Positions 18,272-25,890 of a stretch of DNA of 64,000 bases are shown one piece after another (the first letter of the stretch is position 1; every line of letters starts with the position of its first letter). Below the pieces are notes generated by a model. The model was not told the origin of the DNA and ran no database searches. It was given only the letters and a program-made list of their open reading frames with translations. The translations under genes were made by a program, and so were the position numbers. Origin of the DNA: Acidimicrobiaceae bacterium (lineage in GTDB: Bacteria; Actinomycetota; Acidimicrobiia; Acidimicrobiales; Poriferisodalaceae). The stretch is from positions 1-64,000 of the forward strand of contig PBMG01000022.1 of NCBI GenBank assembly GCA_002722565.1, given 5' to 3'.

Positions 18272-19051
18272 GTGCCTGAACTAATCGAAGTCGAGCTGTA
18301 TCGAAAAGCTGCCACTCGAACCATTGGTCGGACGATTTCCGCGGTCTCGATTTCAAGCAACAAGTATTTGCGTGAGGGAACATCTTCCGCTGATCTTCGG
18401 TCGGTGGTTTCTGGGAGTCAATTAGGGAACGTCAGGCGAATAGGAAAACTTCTTCTGCTGGAAGTAGGAACAGCAGTCATTGGCGTCCGGTTCGGAATGA
18501 CGGGACGATTGATCGTGGATGGTGAAGTAACGATCAACGAATTGTTGTACACCACGAACGAAGTCCAGGAACGCCATATCCGTTTCTCAGTTGAGTTTGA
18601 CGACGGAGGCACGTTAGCGGTGATCGATCCGCGAGGTTTTGGCAACGTCGAACTTAACCCCGACGAATCTTTGTTAGGGCCAGACGCTCTGGGCATATCT
18701 GAGGGTGGTTTTCGTGAGATATGTCACAACAGCAAATCGACTCTGAAAGCGCTTCTCTTAGACCAACGAAAGATCTCAGGCATTGGCAATCTTTTATGTG
18801 ACGAGATTCTGTGGAGGAGCGGCATAGCGCCATCGAGAATTAGCCGTTCTTTGAATACTAAAGAAATAAAAAGAGTGGCTTCTGAAGTAAAGGGCACAAT
18901 CAAGGATCTAGCTAAGAGGGGTGGTTCCCATATGGGAAAGCTCCAGTCAGAACGACACGAAAACGGAGTATGCCCCTTAGACGGCTTCCCGTTAAGCCGT
19001 AGCACAGTCGCTGGTCGGACATCCTGGTGGTGCCCTGAACACCAGCTTTGA
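18272..19051 (+). CDS. Fpg/Nei family DNA glycosylase with variant zinc finger
   Basis: Base-excision repair glycosylase/AP lyase acting on oxidised purines or pyrimidines. The N-terminus MPELIEVE gives the catalytic Pro2 and Glu3 once Met is removed, and the helix-two-turn-helix region is SGIGNLLCDEILW. The C-terminal zinc finger keeps standard spacing but has ligands C-x2-D-x16-C-x2-H (CPLDG ... CPEHQ) in place of four cysteines. It is 259 residues long. The start is GTG, 38 bp from the divergent aldo/keto reductase start. MutM (Fpg) and Nei-type specificity cannot be separated here. Confidence 0.88.
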   Translation: MPELIEVELYRKAATRTIGRTISAVSISSNKYLREGTSSADLRSVVSGSQLGNVRRIGKLLLLEVGTAVIGVRFGMTGRLIVDGEVTINELLYTTNEVQERHIRFSVEFDDGGTLAVIDPRGFGNVELNPDESLLGPDALGISEGGFREICHNSKSTLKALLLDQRKISGIGNLLCDEILWRSGIAPSRISRSLNTKEIKRVASEVKGTIKDLAKRGGSHMGKLQSERHENGVCPLDGFPLSRSTVAGRTSWWCPEHQL

Positions 19052-19074
19052 AATGAGCTAGCTACTCTTAAGCT

Positions 19075-19368
19075 GTGTCTCTATTCAACTTGCTGTCTCA
19101 ACAGTCTCAAACAGCCGTTGGAACGGGTTCACAAAAATGGTGGTTCCTAGTAGCCGCGTTATTTTTGGTTTCGCTGATCCTCACTGCTCTCTTTATCAAG
19201 GTGTGGCGGAGGACCTTGCCGCCCTCGCGCCTGCCCTATGTACCTCCAGACTTCGCTTTCTCCGTCGTCAAAGAACATGAACCAAATGAAAATAATGAAA
19301 CGCGACAGGAGGAGCCCGGACTAGGTTCAGGCGATGGCCGATGGATTCAACCCCCAAGAGATGATTGA
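19075..19368 (+). CDS. Small single-pass membrane protein of unknown function
   Basis: I do not recognise the family. The 97-residue protein has one strong transmembrane segment at about residues 24-43 (WFLVAALFLVSLILTALFIK) followed by a short basic stretch (VWRR), suggesting the N-terminus faces outside and a hydrophilic, acidic tail lies in the cytoplasm. GTG start. The 3' end overlaps the next small gene by 35 bp. No function can be inferred. Confidence 0.6.
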   Translation: MSLFNLLSQQSQTAVGTGSQKWWFLVAALFLVSLILTALFIKVWRRTLPPSRLPYVPPDFAFSVVKEHEPNENNETRQEEPGLGSGDGRWIQPPRDD

Positions 19369-19561
19369 TCGTTTTCGAGAACGTGCGGAAGCTGTCAAAA
19401 AACGCAACCTTCCTGCCGTAGGCGGTGAGGAGCGCAGGCTGTTCATAGAACAAGCCGAACGTGATTTCATGGATTTCTCCATAATTGCTGACGCCACGCC
19501 AACTGTGGAGAATGGAATCCTGAGTTTGGTTATTGACCTGCGACCAGCAACTGATTCTTAA
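19334..19561 (+). CDS. Conserved small hypothetical protein
   Basis: This 75-residue protein is charged in its N-terminal half, with a predicted helix FNPQEMIDRFRERAEAVKKR. It ends in a beta-rich segment (ENGILSLVIDLRP). It begins inside the end of the preceding membrane-protein gene, so the two are probably co-translated. Its position directly before tRNA-Gly and the codon-like composition argue that it is real. The function is unknown. Confidence 0.6.
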   Translation: MADGFNPQEMIDRFRERAEAVKKRNLPAVGGEERRLFIEQAERDFMDFSIIADATPTVENGILSLVIDLRPATDS

Positions 19562-19619
19562 AGTCGATTGGCGTGATCAGTTGAGGGCGAGTTCTGTCTT
19601 GGTACAGTGACCCATTGCT

Positions 19620-19693
19620 GCGGATGTAGCTCAGTTGGCTAGAGCGCAACCTTGCCAAGGTTGAGGTCGCCGGTTCGAATCCGGTCATCCGCT
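19620..19693 (+). tRNA. tRNA-Gly (GCC)
   Basis: A full cloverleaf can be drawn: acceptor GCGGATG/CATCCGC, D-arm GCTC..GAGC, anticodon stem CAACC/GGTTG around loop TTGCCAA (anticodon GCC), and T-arm GCCGG TTCGAAT CCGGT. The 3' CCA is not encoded. A strong terminator follows at once. Confidence 0.97.
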
Positions 19694-19698
19694 CAAAT

Positions 19699-19740
19699 GG
19701 TTGCCCTCAATCTATGAAGATTGAGGGCAACCTCGTTTCT
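19699..19740 (+). terminator. Rho-independent terminator after tRNA-Gly
   Basis: A perfect 14-bp stem, GGTTGCCCTCAATC/GATTGAGGGCAACC, closes on a 6-nt loop (TATGAA). It is followed by a T-rich tract (CGTTTCTATTTG). It sits 6 nt after the tRNA, so it ends the tRNA transcript. Confidence 0.85.
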
Positions 19741-19774
19741 ATTTGTCAGAGATTCTGGTAATCGATTCGACAGC

Positions 19775-20731
19775 ATGTATTGTCAGGTCAAGTTCTTGAA
19801 ATACCTCAGGAACCCGGCCCGAGGAGTTCAATTGGTTGCACCCGCTTCGGTGGACCACAATCAGCCCAATCTTGCGAGGTTCCTCAAGTTCACATTTCCG
19901 TACACGGCCGTGCATCTCGCGTGCTTGTTCGTTTTTGTCGTTGGGGTTGGTTGGTTTTCGCTCGTTGTCTCGGTCATCGTTTATCTGATGAGAGGCTTCG
20001 GCATAACTGGCTTCTATCACCGGAAATTTAGTCATCACGCCTTTAAAACTGGGAGAGGCACGCAGTTCGTTGGAGCATGGCTTGGCACAAGCGCAGCTCA
20101 AGGTGGCCCACTGTGGTGGGTAGCTCATCATCGCAGACATCACAGGGTCTCTGACCAGCTTGGGGATTTACATTCGCCCAAGGTGGAGGGTTTCGGGATT
20201 GCCCACCATGGGTGGCTCACGCGACCCGATGCGGACCCGTGCCACTTGGATGAAGTAGCCGATCTTGCTGTCTTTCCGGAGCTGCGTTGGTTAGATCGCA
20301 ATGCATGGGTACCGATCCTGTCGACTGCCTTTGGATTGTTGTTCTTTGGGATCCTGATGGGCAGGCTGGTGCCGTGGACAGGGACGAATGGTCCGCAACT
20401 GGTGATCTGGGCGTTCTTCATAAATACCGTGGTGCTATGGCACGTCACGTTTGCTGTTAATTCTGTTTGTCATCGCTGGGGAAAGCGCCACCACAACACT
20501 AAAGATGACAGCCGCAATAATTGGCTGATTGGTGTTCTCGGATTAGGGGAAGGCTGGCACAACAATCATCATCGATTCCCAGGCACCTCACGACACGGGT
20601 TCAAACGAAGCCAAGTTGATTTCACGCACTTAGTTATTAGAACGCTGGCTCGGGTCGGTTTAGCTCATGACCTGCATCCAGTGCCTCAGCGATTGTGGTT
20701 AGGGTCCAAACCATCGCGGTGGACCAGCTAA
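19775..20731 (+). CDS. Acyl-CoA (delta-9 type) fatty acid desaturase
   Basis: Membrane di-iron desaturase that introduces a double bond into fatty acyl chains, adjusting membrane fluidity. The three histidine boxes are HRKFSH (82-87), HRRHH (119-123) and HNNHH near the C-terminus. Hydrophobic membrane pairs are at about residues 40-75 and 185-230. It is 318 residues long from the ATG at 19775. The frame is open back into the terminator stem, so this start is the first sensible one, though no clear ribosome site is seen. The family is certain, acyl specificity is not. Confidence 0.88.
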   Translation: MYCQVKFLKYLRNPARGVQLVAPASVDHNQPNLARFLKFTFPYTAVHLACLFVFVVGVGWFSLVVSVIVYLMRGFGITGFYHRKFSHHAFKTGRGTQFVGAWLGTSAAQGGPLWWVAHHRRHHRVSDQLGDLHSPKVEGFGIAHHGWLTRPDADPCHLDEVADLAVFPELRWLDRNAWVPILSTAFGLLFFGILMGRLVPWTGTNGPQLVIWAFFINTVVLWHVTFAVNSVCHRWGKRHHNTKDDSRNNWLIGVLGLGEGWHNNHHRFPGTSRHGFKRSQVDFTHLVIRTLARVGLAHDLHPVPQRLWLGSKPSRWTS

Positions 20732-20828
20732 ACGGGAGAAACTAAACAGGAAAATTGACGCCGTTCAACGTGCGATCGGCGCCGTTGCTGTGAAAGAGTT
20801 AAAGAATTCGATCGATAGGGAGATCTCA

Positions 20829-21788
20829 ATGGGTTTACTTGATGGACGCATCGTTCTTATAACTGGTGCTGGCCGCGGAATTGGCCGTGAGCATGCGTTA
20901 CTTATGGCGTCCGAAGGAGCCAAAATCGTCGTCAACGATCTTGGTGGCGGTGTGGATGGATCTGGTGAGGACACCGGACCAGCGGAAGAAACAGCGAAGG
21001 AAATTCGTGACATGGGTGGCGAAGCAGTCGCCAACAACGACTCGGTGACTGACTGGGAAGGCGCTCAACGGATGGTGAACGCTGCTGTAGAAGCGTTCGG
21101 AGATCTACACGTCCTAGTCAACAACGCTGGGATTCTTAGAGATCGAGTCGTGGTCAACATGACCGAAGGTGAATGGGATGCAGTAATTGATGTCCACATG
21201 AAAGGACACTTTTGTCCTACCCGGTGGGCAGCGGCTTATTGGAGAGAGCAGACCAAAGCGGGCGTAGAAGTTGACGCCGCGATTATCAATACTGCATCAG
21301 GAGCGATGCTTGGAAATCTGGGACAGCTCAATTACTCGGGAGCTAAAGCAGGCATAGCGGCGATGACGCTCGTAGGTGCAGGTGAACTTGCTCGATATGG
21401 AGTGAGAGTGAACTGTTTGGCGCCTATTGCTCGTACCCGAATGACTCTACAAACACCCGGCCTTGAAGAAGTGGTCGCTGCTCCTGAAGACCCATCAGAT
21501 TTCGACTTGTACGACCCAGCCAATATAAGCCCCTTGGTCGGCTACCTAGCTACCGAAGGGTGCCCGTTTACTGGTGGTGTGTTCCATGTAGGAGGAAATG
21601 AAGTGGGGCTCTATGGCGGTTGGTCACTCTCGGATGATGACATTCTTGCCACAGACGGCCGTTGGACCGTCGGCGACCTGCAAGCCAAAGCTCCTCGCCT
21701 GCTCGATGGGCGAAGCAACATCGCATCGGTTACTACATCGATTGGCGACACCTTTAAAGGCTTTGGTAAACGCCAGCCATCTGAATAA
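20829..21788 (+). CDS. Short-chain dehydrogenase/reductase, 3-hydroxyacyl-CoA dehydrogenase-like
   Basis: NAD(P)-dependent SDR resembling the dehydrogenase part of peroxisomal multifunctional enzyme type 2, which oxidises 3-hydroxyacyl-CoA. The cofactor motif is TGAGRGIGREHAL, NNAG is present, and the catalytic YSGAK has Tyr and Lys. The start is fixed at ATG 20829 by an AGGGAG ribosome site 6 nt upstream, giving 319 residues; an upstream extension is not needed. Lipid genes nearby (desaturase upstream) fit a fatty-acid role. Confidence 0.9.
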   Translation: MGLLDGRIVLITGAGRGIGREHALLMASEGAKIVVNDLGGGVDGSGEDTGPAEETAKEIRDMGGEAVANNDSVTDWEGAQRMVNAAVEAFGDLHVLVNNAGILRDRVVVNMTEGEWDAVIDVHMKGHFCPTRWAAAYWREQTKAGVEVDAAIINTASGAMLGNLGQLNYSGAKAGIAAMTLVGAGELARYGVRVNCLAPIARTRMTLQTPGLEEVVAAPEDPSDFDLYDPANISPLVGYLATEGCPFTGGVFHVGGNEVGLYGGWSLSDDDILATDGRWTVGDLQAKAPRLLDGRSNIASVTTSIGDTFKGFGKRQPSE

Positions 21789-21797
21789 CGAATAATT

Positions 21798-22898
21798 CTA
21801 GTAGTTGGCTAAAAAGCGCCCACTATGGGCGTCTAAAGCTGCGCCGTACAACCTTGTCAGCATTGCCTCAAAAAGCTGCCGACTTTCGTCATCGGGAGTT
21901 TCGATGTTGGAGAGATTGTTGGCGAGCATTCCCATCCACCATAAGTGGGCTTGCTCGTAGTCTTCGCGAACAGAAACAGTCAGAGATCTTGCGACGCCGT
22001 GACCGACCAAAGTCTCCACATAAGTTCTAACAAGGTCTTCTTCTAGTCGTCGCCGATTTTCAAGTGTCAGGTTGGTGGCTAGAAAGAAGGATAAATCGGT
22101 AGCTCCGCCGCTGAACATGGCTGTTTGCCAATCGATAACACTTACGTCGTCGTTGCTCCCAAACAGCATGTTGGCTAAGCGAAAGTCTGCGTGCGTGATC
22201 GTTAAGGGCTTGGAGGTCAGTTCTCTCTGCCACCCACCCAATAAGGGCACGAAATCGTTTAACCATTGAATTCCTTGGTCGGGGAGTAGATCACCAAAAC
22301 GGGAAGTAAATCGTGGCAGAGAGGCCGCCATTGCCTTACCTAAGCCCTCCACAACGCCTTTCCCATCGATCCCGGGTATCCAACTAAGAGTGGAATTGCG
22401 TGGTTTATTCCAAAAAGGGGCATGTAACTGGGCTAGGGCTTCAACTGCAAGGTGAGCTTGATCAGGCGAAGCGCCTTTTATCTGATCGCCGGGGCTTGCT
22501 GGATGTAAGTCATCCAAGATCAATATGGTCTTATCTTCCTCGACGAAGTTCGCTCTGCAATTAGGTACAGGGGTCGTGATAAGAGGAGCTAAATATGCGT
22601 AGAACTGTGCTTCGCGTACCCAGACGTTAAGCATGGTTCCGACAGTCCGCCCGCCTGGATCTTGAGTTGGTTGCTTCACCACAAACCGGTGGGGTAATCG
22701 TGTGTTGGTGTCAGCCCACTGAACTTCGATGGCAGCCAGGCAGCCGAGAAATGCGCTTCCAGCTGCCAGTGGCCTACTAGTTACGGAAACTACTTGTGCA
22801 TCTGGGTTTGGTGCGGCGAGACCACCGTGTTGGAAAAGAAAAGTGAGATGGTCAGCTTCTAGTTGAGTTGGGTCGTTTGGGAAATCTTGAATCGTCAC
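21798..22898 (-). CDS. Phosphotransferase family protein (APH/ecdysteroid-kinase-like)
   Basis: Small-molecule kinase of the aminoglycoside phosphotransferase fold; the substrate is unknown. The Brenner motif is ITHADFRLANMLFG (catalytic Asp and Asn) and the metal Asp is in VIDWQTAMFSGGATDLSFFL. The N-lobe includes RFVVKQPTQ with the ATP-contacting Lys. It is 366 residues long. GTG start, overlapping the stop of the upstream hydrolase (GTGA), so the two are coupled. Such kinases in actinobacteria often accompany acyl-CoA metabolism and are rarely true resistance genes. Confidence 0.85.
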   Translation of the reverse strand: MTIQDFPNDPTQLEADHLTFLFQHGGLAAPNPDAQVVSVTSRPLAAGSAFLGCLAAIEVQWADTNTRLPHRFVVKQPTQDPGGRTVGTMLNVWVREAQFYAYLAPLITTPVPNCRANFVEEDKTILILDDLHPASPGDQIKGASPDQAHLAVEALAQLHAPFWNKPRNSTLSWIPGIDGKGVVEGLGKAMAASLPRFTSRFGDLLPDQGIQWLNDFVPLLGGWQRELTSKPLTITHADFRLANMLFGSNDDVSVIDWQTAMFSGGATDLSFFLATNLTLENRRRLEEDLVRTYVETLVGHGVARSLTVSVREDYEQAHLWWMGMLANNLSNIETPDDESRQLFEAMLTRLYGAALDAHSGRFLANY

Positions 22899-23584
22899 TC
22901 AGCGTGCTCTTCGAATTTTTCGGGAATCCACTCTATGAGACGGGTGCGGATTTCTGTTGCGGCTTCTGCCAGTAGGTGACCCACTCCTGAAAGTGGTACT
23001 AGCTCGCCCCCTCCGATCACCATTCTGACTAGCTCGCTTGCCTGGAGAGGCAAAATTTCGTCTTTGTCACCGTGAAATAAAATTACAGGCGTTTGCGACG
23101 CCAACTCTTCAGCGGGTTCGCACCCAGCTGATTGGGTTGCCAAAGTTATGACGCCCGCGCAGTGTTCCTGCAAGATGACCGCTGCTTGTAACGCGGGGGC
23201 GCCTCCGAATGAATGACCCATAGTTATGAAACGCGTGCCGCCGCTTCTGGTTGCAAGATCCGCTGCGGCCACTAGGTCATGGACGCATTTTTCAGTGTCG
23301 TTTGGGACTCGATAGCCGACACGGATTAGTCCAATTCCCATTTCGGCGAGCGCAACCCCTAGGTCTTGATATAGCGCGTCGGCTGGACCGAGAACTCCGC
23401 CCATGGCTCCTCCGCAGGCGATTACAACGTTTTCAGCTTCTGGCGGTCCGTGCCAAAATAAACTGAGTAGTCCATCCATCGTGTAGACCTCGATATGGCG
23501 GAGGTCTTCGGTGAGCATCGTTTCAACGGCTGCCATTGTCCGGAGCTGTTCTAAGGGAGTTGGGGGTGCTTCGTCGTCGCTCAT
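22895..23584 (-). CDS. Alpha/beta hydrolase
   Basis: Predicted serine hydrolase. The nucleophile elbow is TMGHSFGGAPAL, the Asp-containing segment is PVILFHGDKDEILP and the His is in GVGHLLAEA, completing a Ser-Asp-His triad. I start at the ATG of MSDDEAPPTPLEQL (229 residues). The frame continues to a TTG at 23653, but that extension is lysine/glutamate rich, has no ribosome site and is not needed for the fold. It is coupled to the downstream phosphotransferase gene. Confidence 0.78.
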   Translation of the reverse strand: MSDDEAPPTPLEQLRTMAAVETMLTEDLRHIEVYTMDGLLSLFWHGPPEAENVVIACGGAMGGVLGPADALYQDLGVALAEMGIGLIRVGYRVPNDTEKCVHDLVAAADLATRSGGTRFITMGHSFGGAPALQAAVILQEHCAGVITLATQSAGCEPAEELASQTPVILFHGDKDEILPLQASELVRMVIGGGELVPLSGVGHLLAEAATEIRTRLIEWIPEKFEEHAE

Positions 23585-23712
23585 TGAAAATGACACTAGT
23601 TTCTCTTGCTTATCTCGTTGAGGAAGCTTGAGTTCTAGTTCAGGTTTCGTCAAATGGTTTGTAGAAACTGCGGATCGAGACTCCGCTTTCGCTACGATCA
23701 GTCATCTGCTTT

Positions 23713-23786
23713 GGCGGGGTGGCCGAGTGGTTAGGCAGCGGCCTGCAAAGCCGTGTACGCCGGTTCGATTCCGGTCCCCGCCTCCA
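23713..23786 (+). tRNA. tRNA-Cys (GCA)
   Basis: Acceptor GGCGGGG/CCCCGCC, anticodon loop CTGCAAA with anticodon GCA, and T-arm GCCGG TTCGATT CCGGT. The CCA end is encoded (23784-23786). 48 nt upstream of tRNA-Val. Confidence 0.96.
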
Positions 23787-23834
23787 AAGCTCAGATACTT
23801 ACGGCCGTGAATCGCTGATAGGTTACGAGCAATT

Positions 23835-23911
23835 GGGCGATTGGCGCAGTTGGTTAGCGCGCTTGCATGACACGCAAGAGGTCACAGGTTCGATTCCTGT
23901 ATCGCCCACCA
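23835..23911 (+). tRNA. tRNA-Val (GAC)
   Basis: Acceptor GGGCGAT/ATCGCCC, anticodon stem CTTGC/GCAAG around loop ATGACAC with anticodon GAC, and T-arm ACAGG TTCGATT CCTGT. The CCA end is encoded (23909-23911). Probably co-transcribed with tRNA-Cys. Confidence 0.96.
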
Positions 23912-24050
23912 CTTCAAAACCCTTTTAATGAGGCTGCGGATAATCCTTGCTAGCTGATTGTTTAGTTAGGCGGCCTTGTCCTAGATTGGCATAGCTCGGT
24001 CGAACAACAGGAGTTCGGTGGGAACGGGTAAAAGTTAAGGGAATGTTGTT

Positions 24051-24641
24051 GTGTCAATTTTTCAGGCGAGTATTGCGTCAGTTCAAGACCTAGATGCATT
24101 TGTTGAAGCGGCATCGTGGAGCCGAGAACTAGTTAAGGACATGGGTTGCACTGATACGTCAATCATGCAAGTCGCCGTTGGTGGAGATCAAGTAGGTCTT
24201 GTAGGAGTCTCCTTTGACTGGGAGACCATGGACGCTGCTCTCGAAGGGTCCGCCGCTCTAATGGCAAATGACCAGATCAGGCAGATGATGGGTGATTGCG
24301 GTGTGACGGTTCACCGCCGGAGCCTCATGCGAATCTTGGGTGAACGAGGCGAGAGAAACGGCGCCTACCTAAGTTGCGTGTACACCTCGGGAACGCCGAG
24401 TGCTGATGGGATGGATGTTGGTTGGGGCCTAATGAAAGACGGTTGCAACGGCTTAATGGGAGCTGCAGGTGTAATCACCGGCATGTCTCCATGGACCGGA
24501 GCGATCTTTAGCTGGACCGATTCCATCGACTCATTGATGGAGTGCTCCGCTAGAGCTTGGTCTGATCCTCAAATGGCAGAGATCCAAGCTAAAAGTGATA
24601 CGAAACCAGTGGGCCGAATTATCGGCCGCATTTTGGCTTAA
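24051..24641 (+). CDS. Unknown protein, possible two-repeat alpha/beta-barrel fold
   Basis: I do not recognise this 196-residue protein. Two halves look related: a strand-helix-strand pattern around residues 10-80 (ELVKDMGCTDTSIMQ, then a helix with MANDQIRQMMG) and again around 120-185 (GLMKDGCNGLMGAAGVIT, then a helix with WSDPQMAEIQ). This is the layout of tandem ferredoxin-like domains seen in dimeric alpha/beta-barrel proteins. GTG start. It is monocistronic, ending before a strong terminator. Confidence 0.65.
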   Translation: MSIFQASIASVQDLDAFVEAASWSRELVKDMGCTDTSIMQVAVGGDQVGLVGVSFDWETMDAALEGSAALMANDQIRQMMGDCGVTVHRRSLMRILGERGERNGAYLSCVYTSGTPSADGMDVGWGLMKDGCNGLMGAAGVITGMSPWTGAIFSWTDSIDSLMECSARAWSDPQMAEIQAKSDTKPVGRIIGRILA

Positions 24642-24671
24642 ATCTGAATAACTGACTGAAATCCAAAGGTT

Positions 24672-24710
24672 TCGGCGGCCGCCAGTTTGGCGGCCGCCGA
24701 CCGTCTTTTT
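24672..24710 (+). terminator. Rho-independent terminator
   Basis: Stem TCGGCGGCCGCC/GGCGGCCGCCGA (12 bp, perfect) with loop AGTTT, followed by CCGTCTTTTT. It lies 30 bp after the stop of the 196-residue unknown protein and ends its transcript. Confidence 0.88.
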
Positions 24711-25316
24711 AAGTGCCACACAAAAAACTATTTGAAGAACAAGGTCATTCGAAAATTGTGAGGCGAGAGCAGATGTCGGGCATAGAGTTCGGCTTGGAGG
24801 TCAACAACATGCTCTGAGTCTTGACAGCCGCTGTAGCTGGATGGTCATCCATGCGCATTGCTAAAAAGAGAAACAACCAAAAGTCCCCCGATAGCCCAGA
24901 AGCTTTAGAGCGGGATGAGAGATCCGAACAAAAGTAGGAGCCATCTTGGAGCTGTTGATTGGCGTTTCGGTTCAGCAGAGGCTGCATGCGGACGCTGTCA
25001 TGAATCGCCAGGGCGTTCAATGAAAACGGCGGATCTGAAACTAGCTCCCTACGTATTTATTAAGTTAAACTAACAGGTTCTATAAGGGACCCCTGAAAGT
25101 ATGGAAAAATGATGATGCTTGCTCACCACTCGGCAAACGAAATACCGAACCTCATCACCGTCGGAGGAGTTTGCTTCGCTCTTGCGGTGACATTCGCAGT
25201 CGCGATCAGCTTTCGAGTCAGCAGAGCTAAATAGCAATAGATGTCGATGGCTTGCAAGGGCGGGCCATCAAACAAAAAGACTTCCTGTTAAGAGACCAAA
25301 AAGAAAGAAAGGCGCC
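24711..25316 (+). other. Intergenic stretch of about 600 bp, mostly without a convincing gene
   Basis: Between the terminator and ahpC I see no tRNA or repeat. A 91-codon minus-strand frame (24745-25020) has no ribosome site and ordinary composition, and I do not support it. The only candidate gene is the 41-residue membrane peptide at 25109-25234. The ahpC promoter must lie in the last part, but no confident box was found. Confidence 0.6.
25109..25234 (+). CDS. Possible 41-residue single-pass membrane peptide
   Basis: Three consecutive ATG codons open a short frame ending at TAG 25234. The peptide begins MMMLAHHSANEIPNLITVGG, then has a hydrophobic segment (VCFALAVTFAVAISF) and a basic end (RVSRAK), which is the layout of a small inner-membrane peptide. 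No clear ribosome site is present. It lies 82 bp before ahpC. The evidence is only the hydropathy pattern. Confidence 0.35.
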   Translation: MMMLAHHSANEIPNLITVGGVCFALAVTFAVAISFRVSRAK

Positions 25317-25880
25317 ATGTCGCTCATTGGAACCACTATCGAACCCTTTTCAGCAACCGCTTTCCACGGTGGAGATTTCGTCGATATCTCTAGTGGAGCG
25401 TTAGATGGAAAATGGTCAATCGTATTTTTTTATCCGGCAGATTTCACCTTCGTTTGCCCAACAGAACTTGAAGATTTAGCTGATAAATATGACCAGTTTC
25501 AGGCGATCGATGTCGAGATATATGCCGTATCCACAGACACTCATCACACACACAAGGCCTGGCATGGTTCCTCTGACAAAGTAGGAAAGGTCAAATTCCC
25601 AATGTTGGGAGACCCGACTGGTTCGATCACGAGAGCTTTCGACGTGATGATTGAATCAGATGGTCAGGCTGATCGCGCTACCTACGTGATTGACCCGGAT
25701 GGTGTCATTCAAGTAATCGAACTGTCAGCGGATGGAATTGGTCGAAACGCTAACGAGTTGCTCCGGAAAGTTAGGGCTGCCCAATATGTTAGAGACCATC
25801 CGAATGAGGTTTGTCCAGCTAACTGGGAAGAGGGAGACGAGACCTTGGCTCCGTCTTTTGATCTGAGCGGAAAGATATAG
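25317..25880 (+). CDS. ahpC: Peroxiredoxin AhpC
   Basis: Typical 2-Cys peroxiredoxin that reduces hydrogen peroxide and organic hydroperoxides. The peroxidatic cysteine is Cys47 in FTFVCPTEL and the resolving cysteine is Cys166 in EVCPANW, the positions expected for AhpC. It is 187 residues long. An AGAAAGG ribosome site precedes the ATG. Its reductase AhpF starts 10 bp downstream, so the two form an operon. Confidence 0.96.
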   Translation: MSLIGTTIEPFSATAFHGGDFVDISSGALDGKWSIVFFYPADFTFVCPTELEDLADKYDQFQAIDVEIYAVSTDTHHTHKAWHGSSDKVGKVKFPMLGDPTGSITRAFDVMIESDGQADRATYVIDPDGVIQVIELSADGIGRNANELLRKVRAAQYVRDHPNEVCPANWEEGDETLAPSFDLSGKI

Positions 25881-25890
25881 ACCCGATCTC

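Noticed and set aside
17295-18383. Longer N-terminal version of the aldo/keto reductase
   Set aside because: The extra 50 residues are cysteine- and arginine-rich, unlike the family, and would overlap the start of the glycosylase gene on the other strand. GTG 18233 gives the normal length.
24745-25020. 91-codon minus-strand frame in the large gap
   Set aside because: No ribosome site, no recognisable motif and no coupling to a neighbour. It could be a decayed gene, but nothing supports that.
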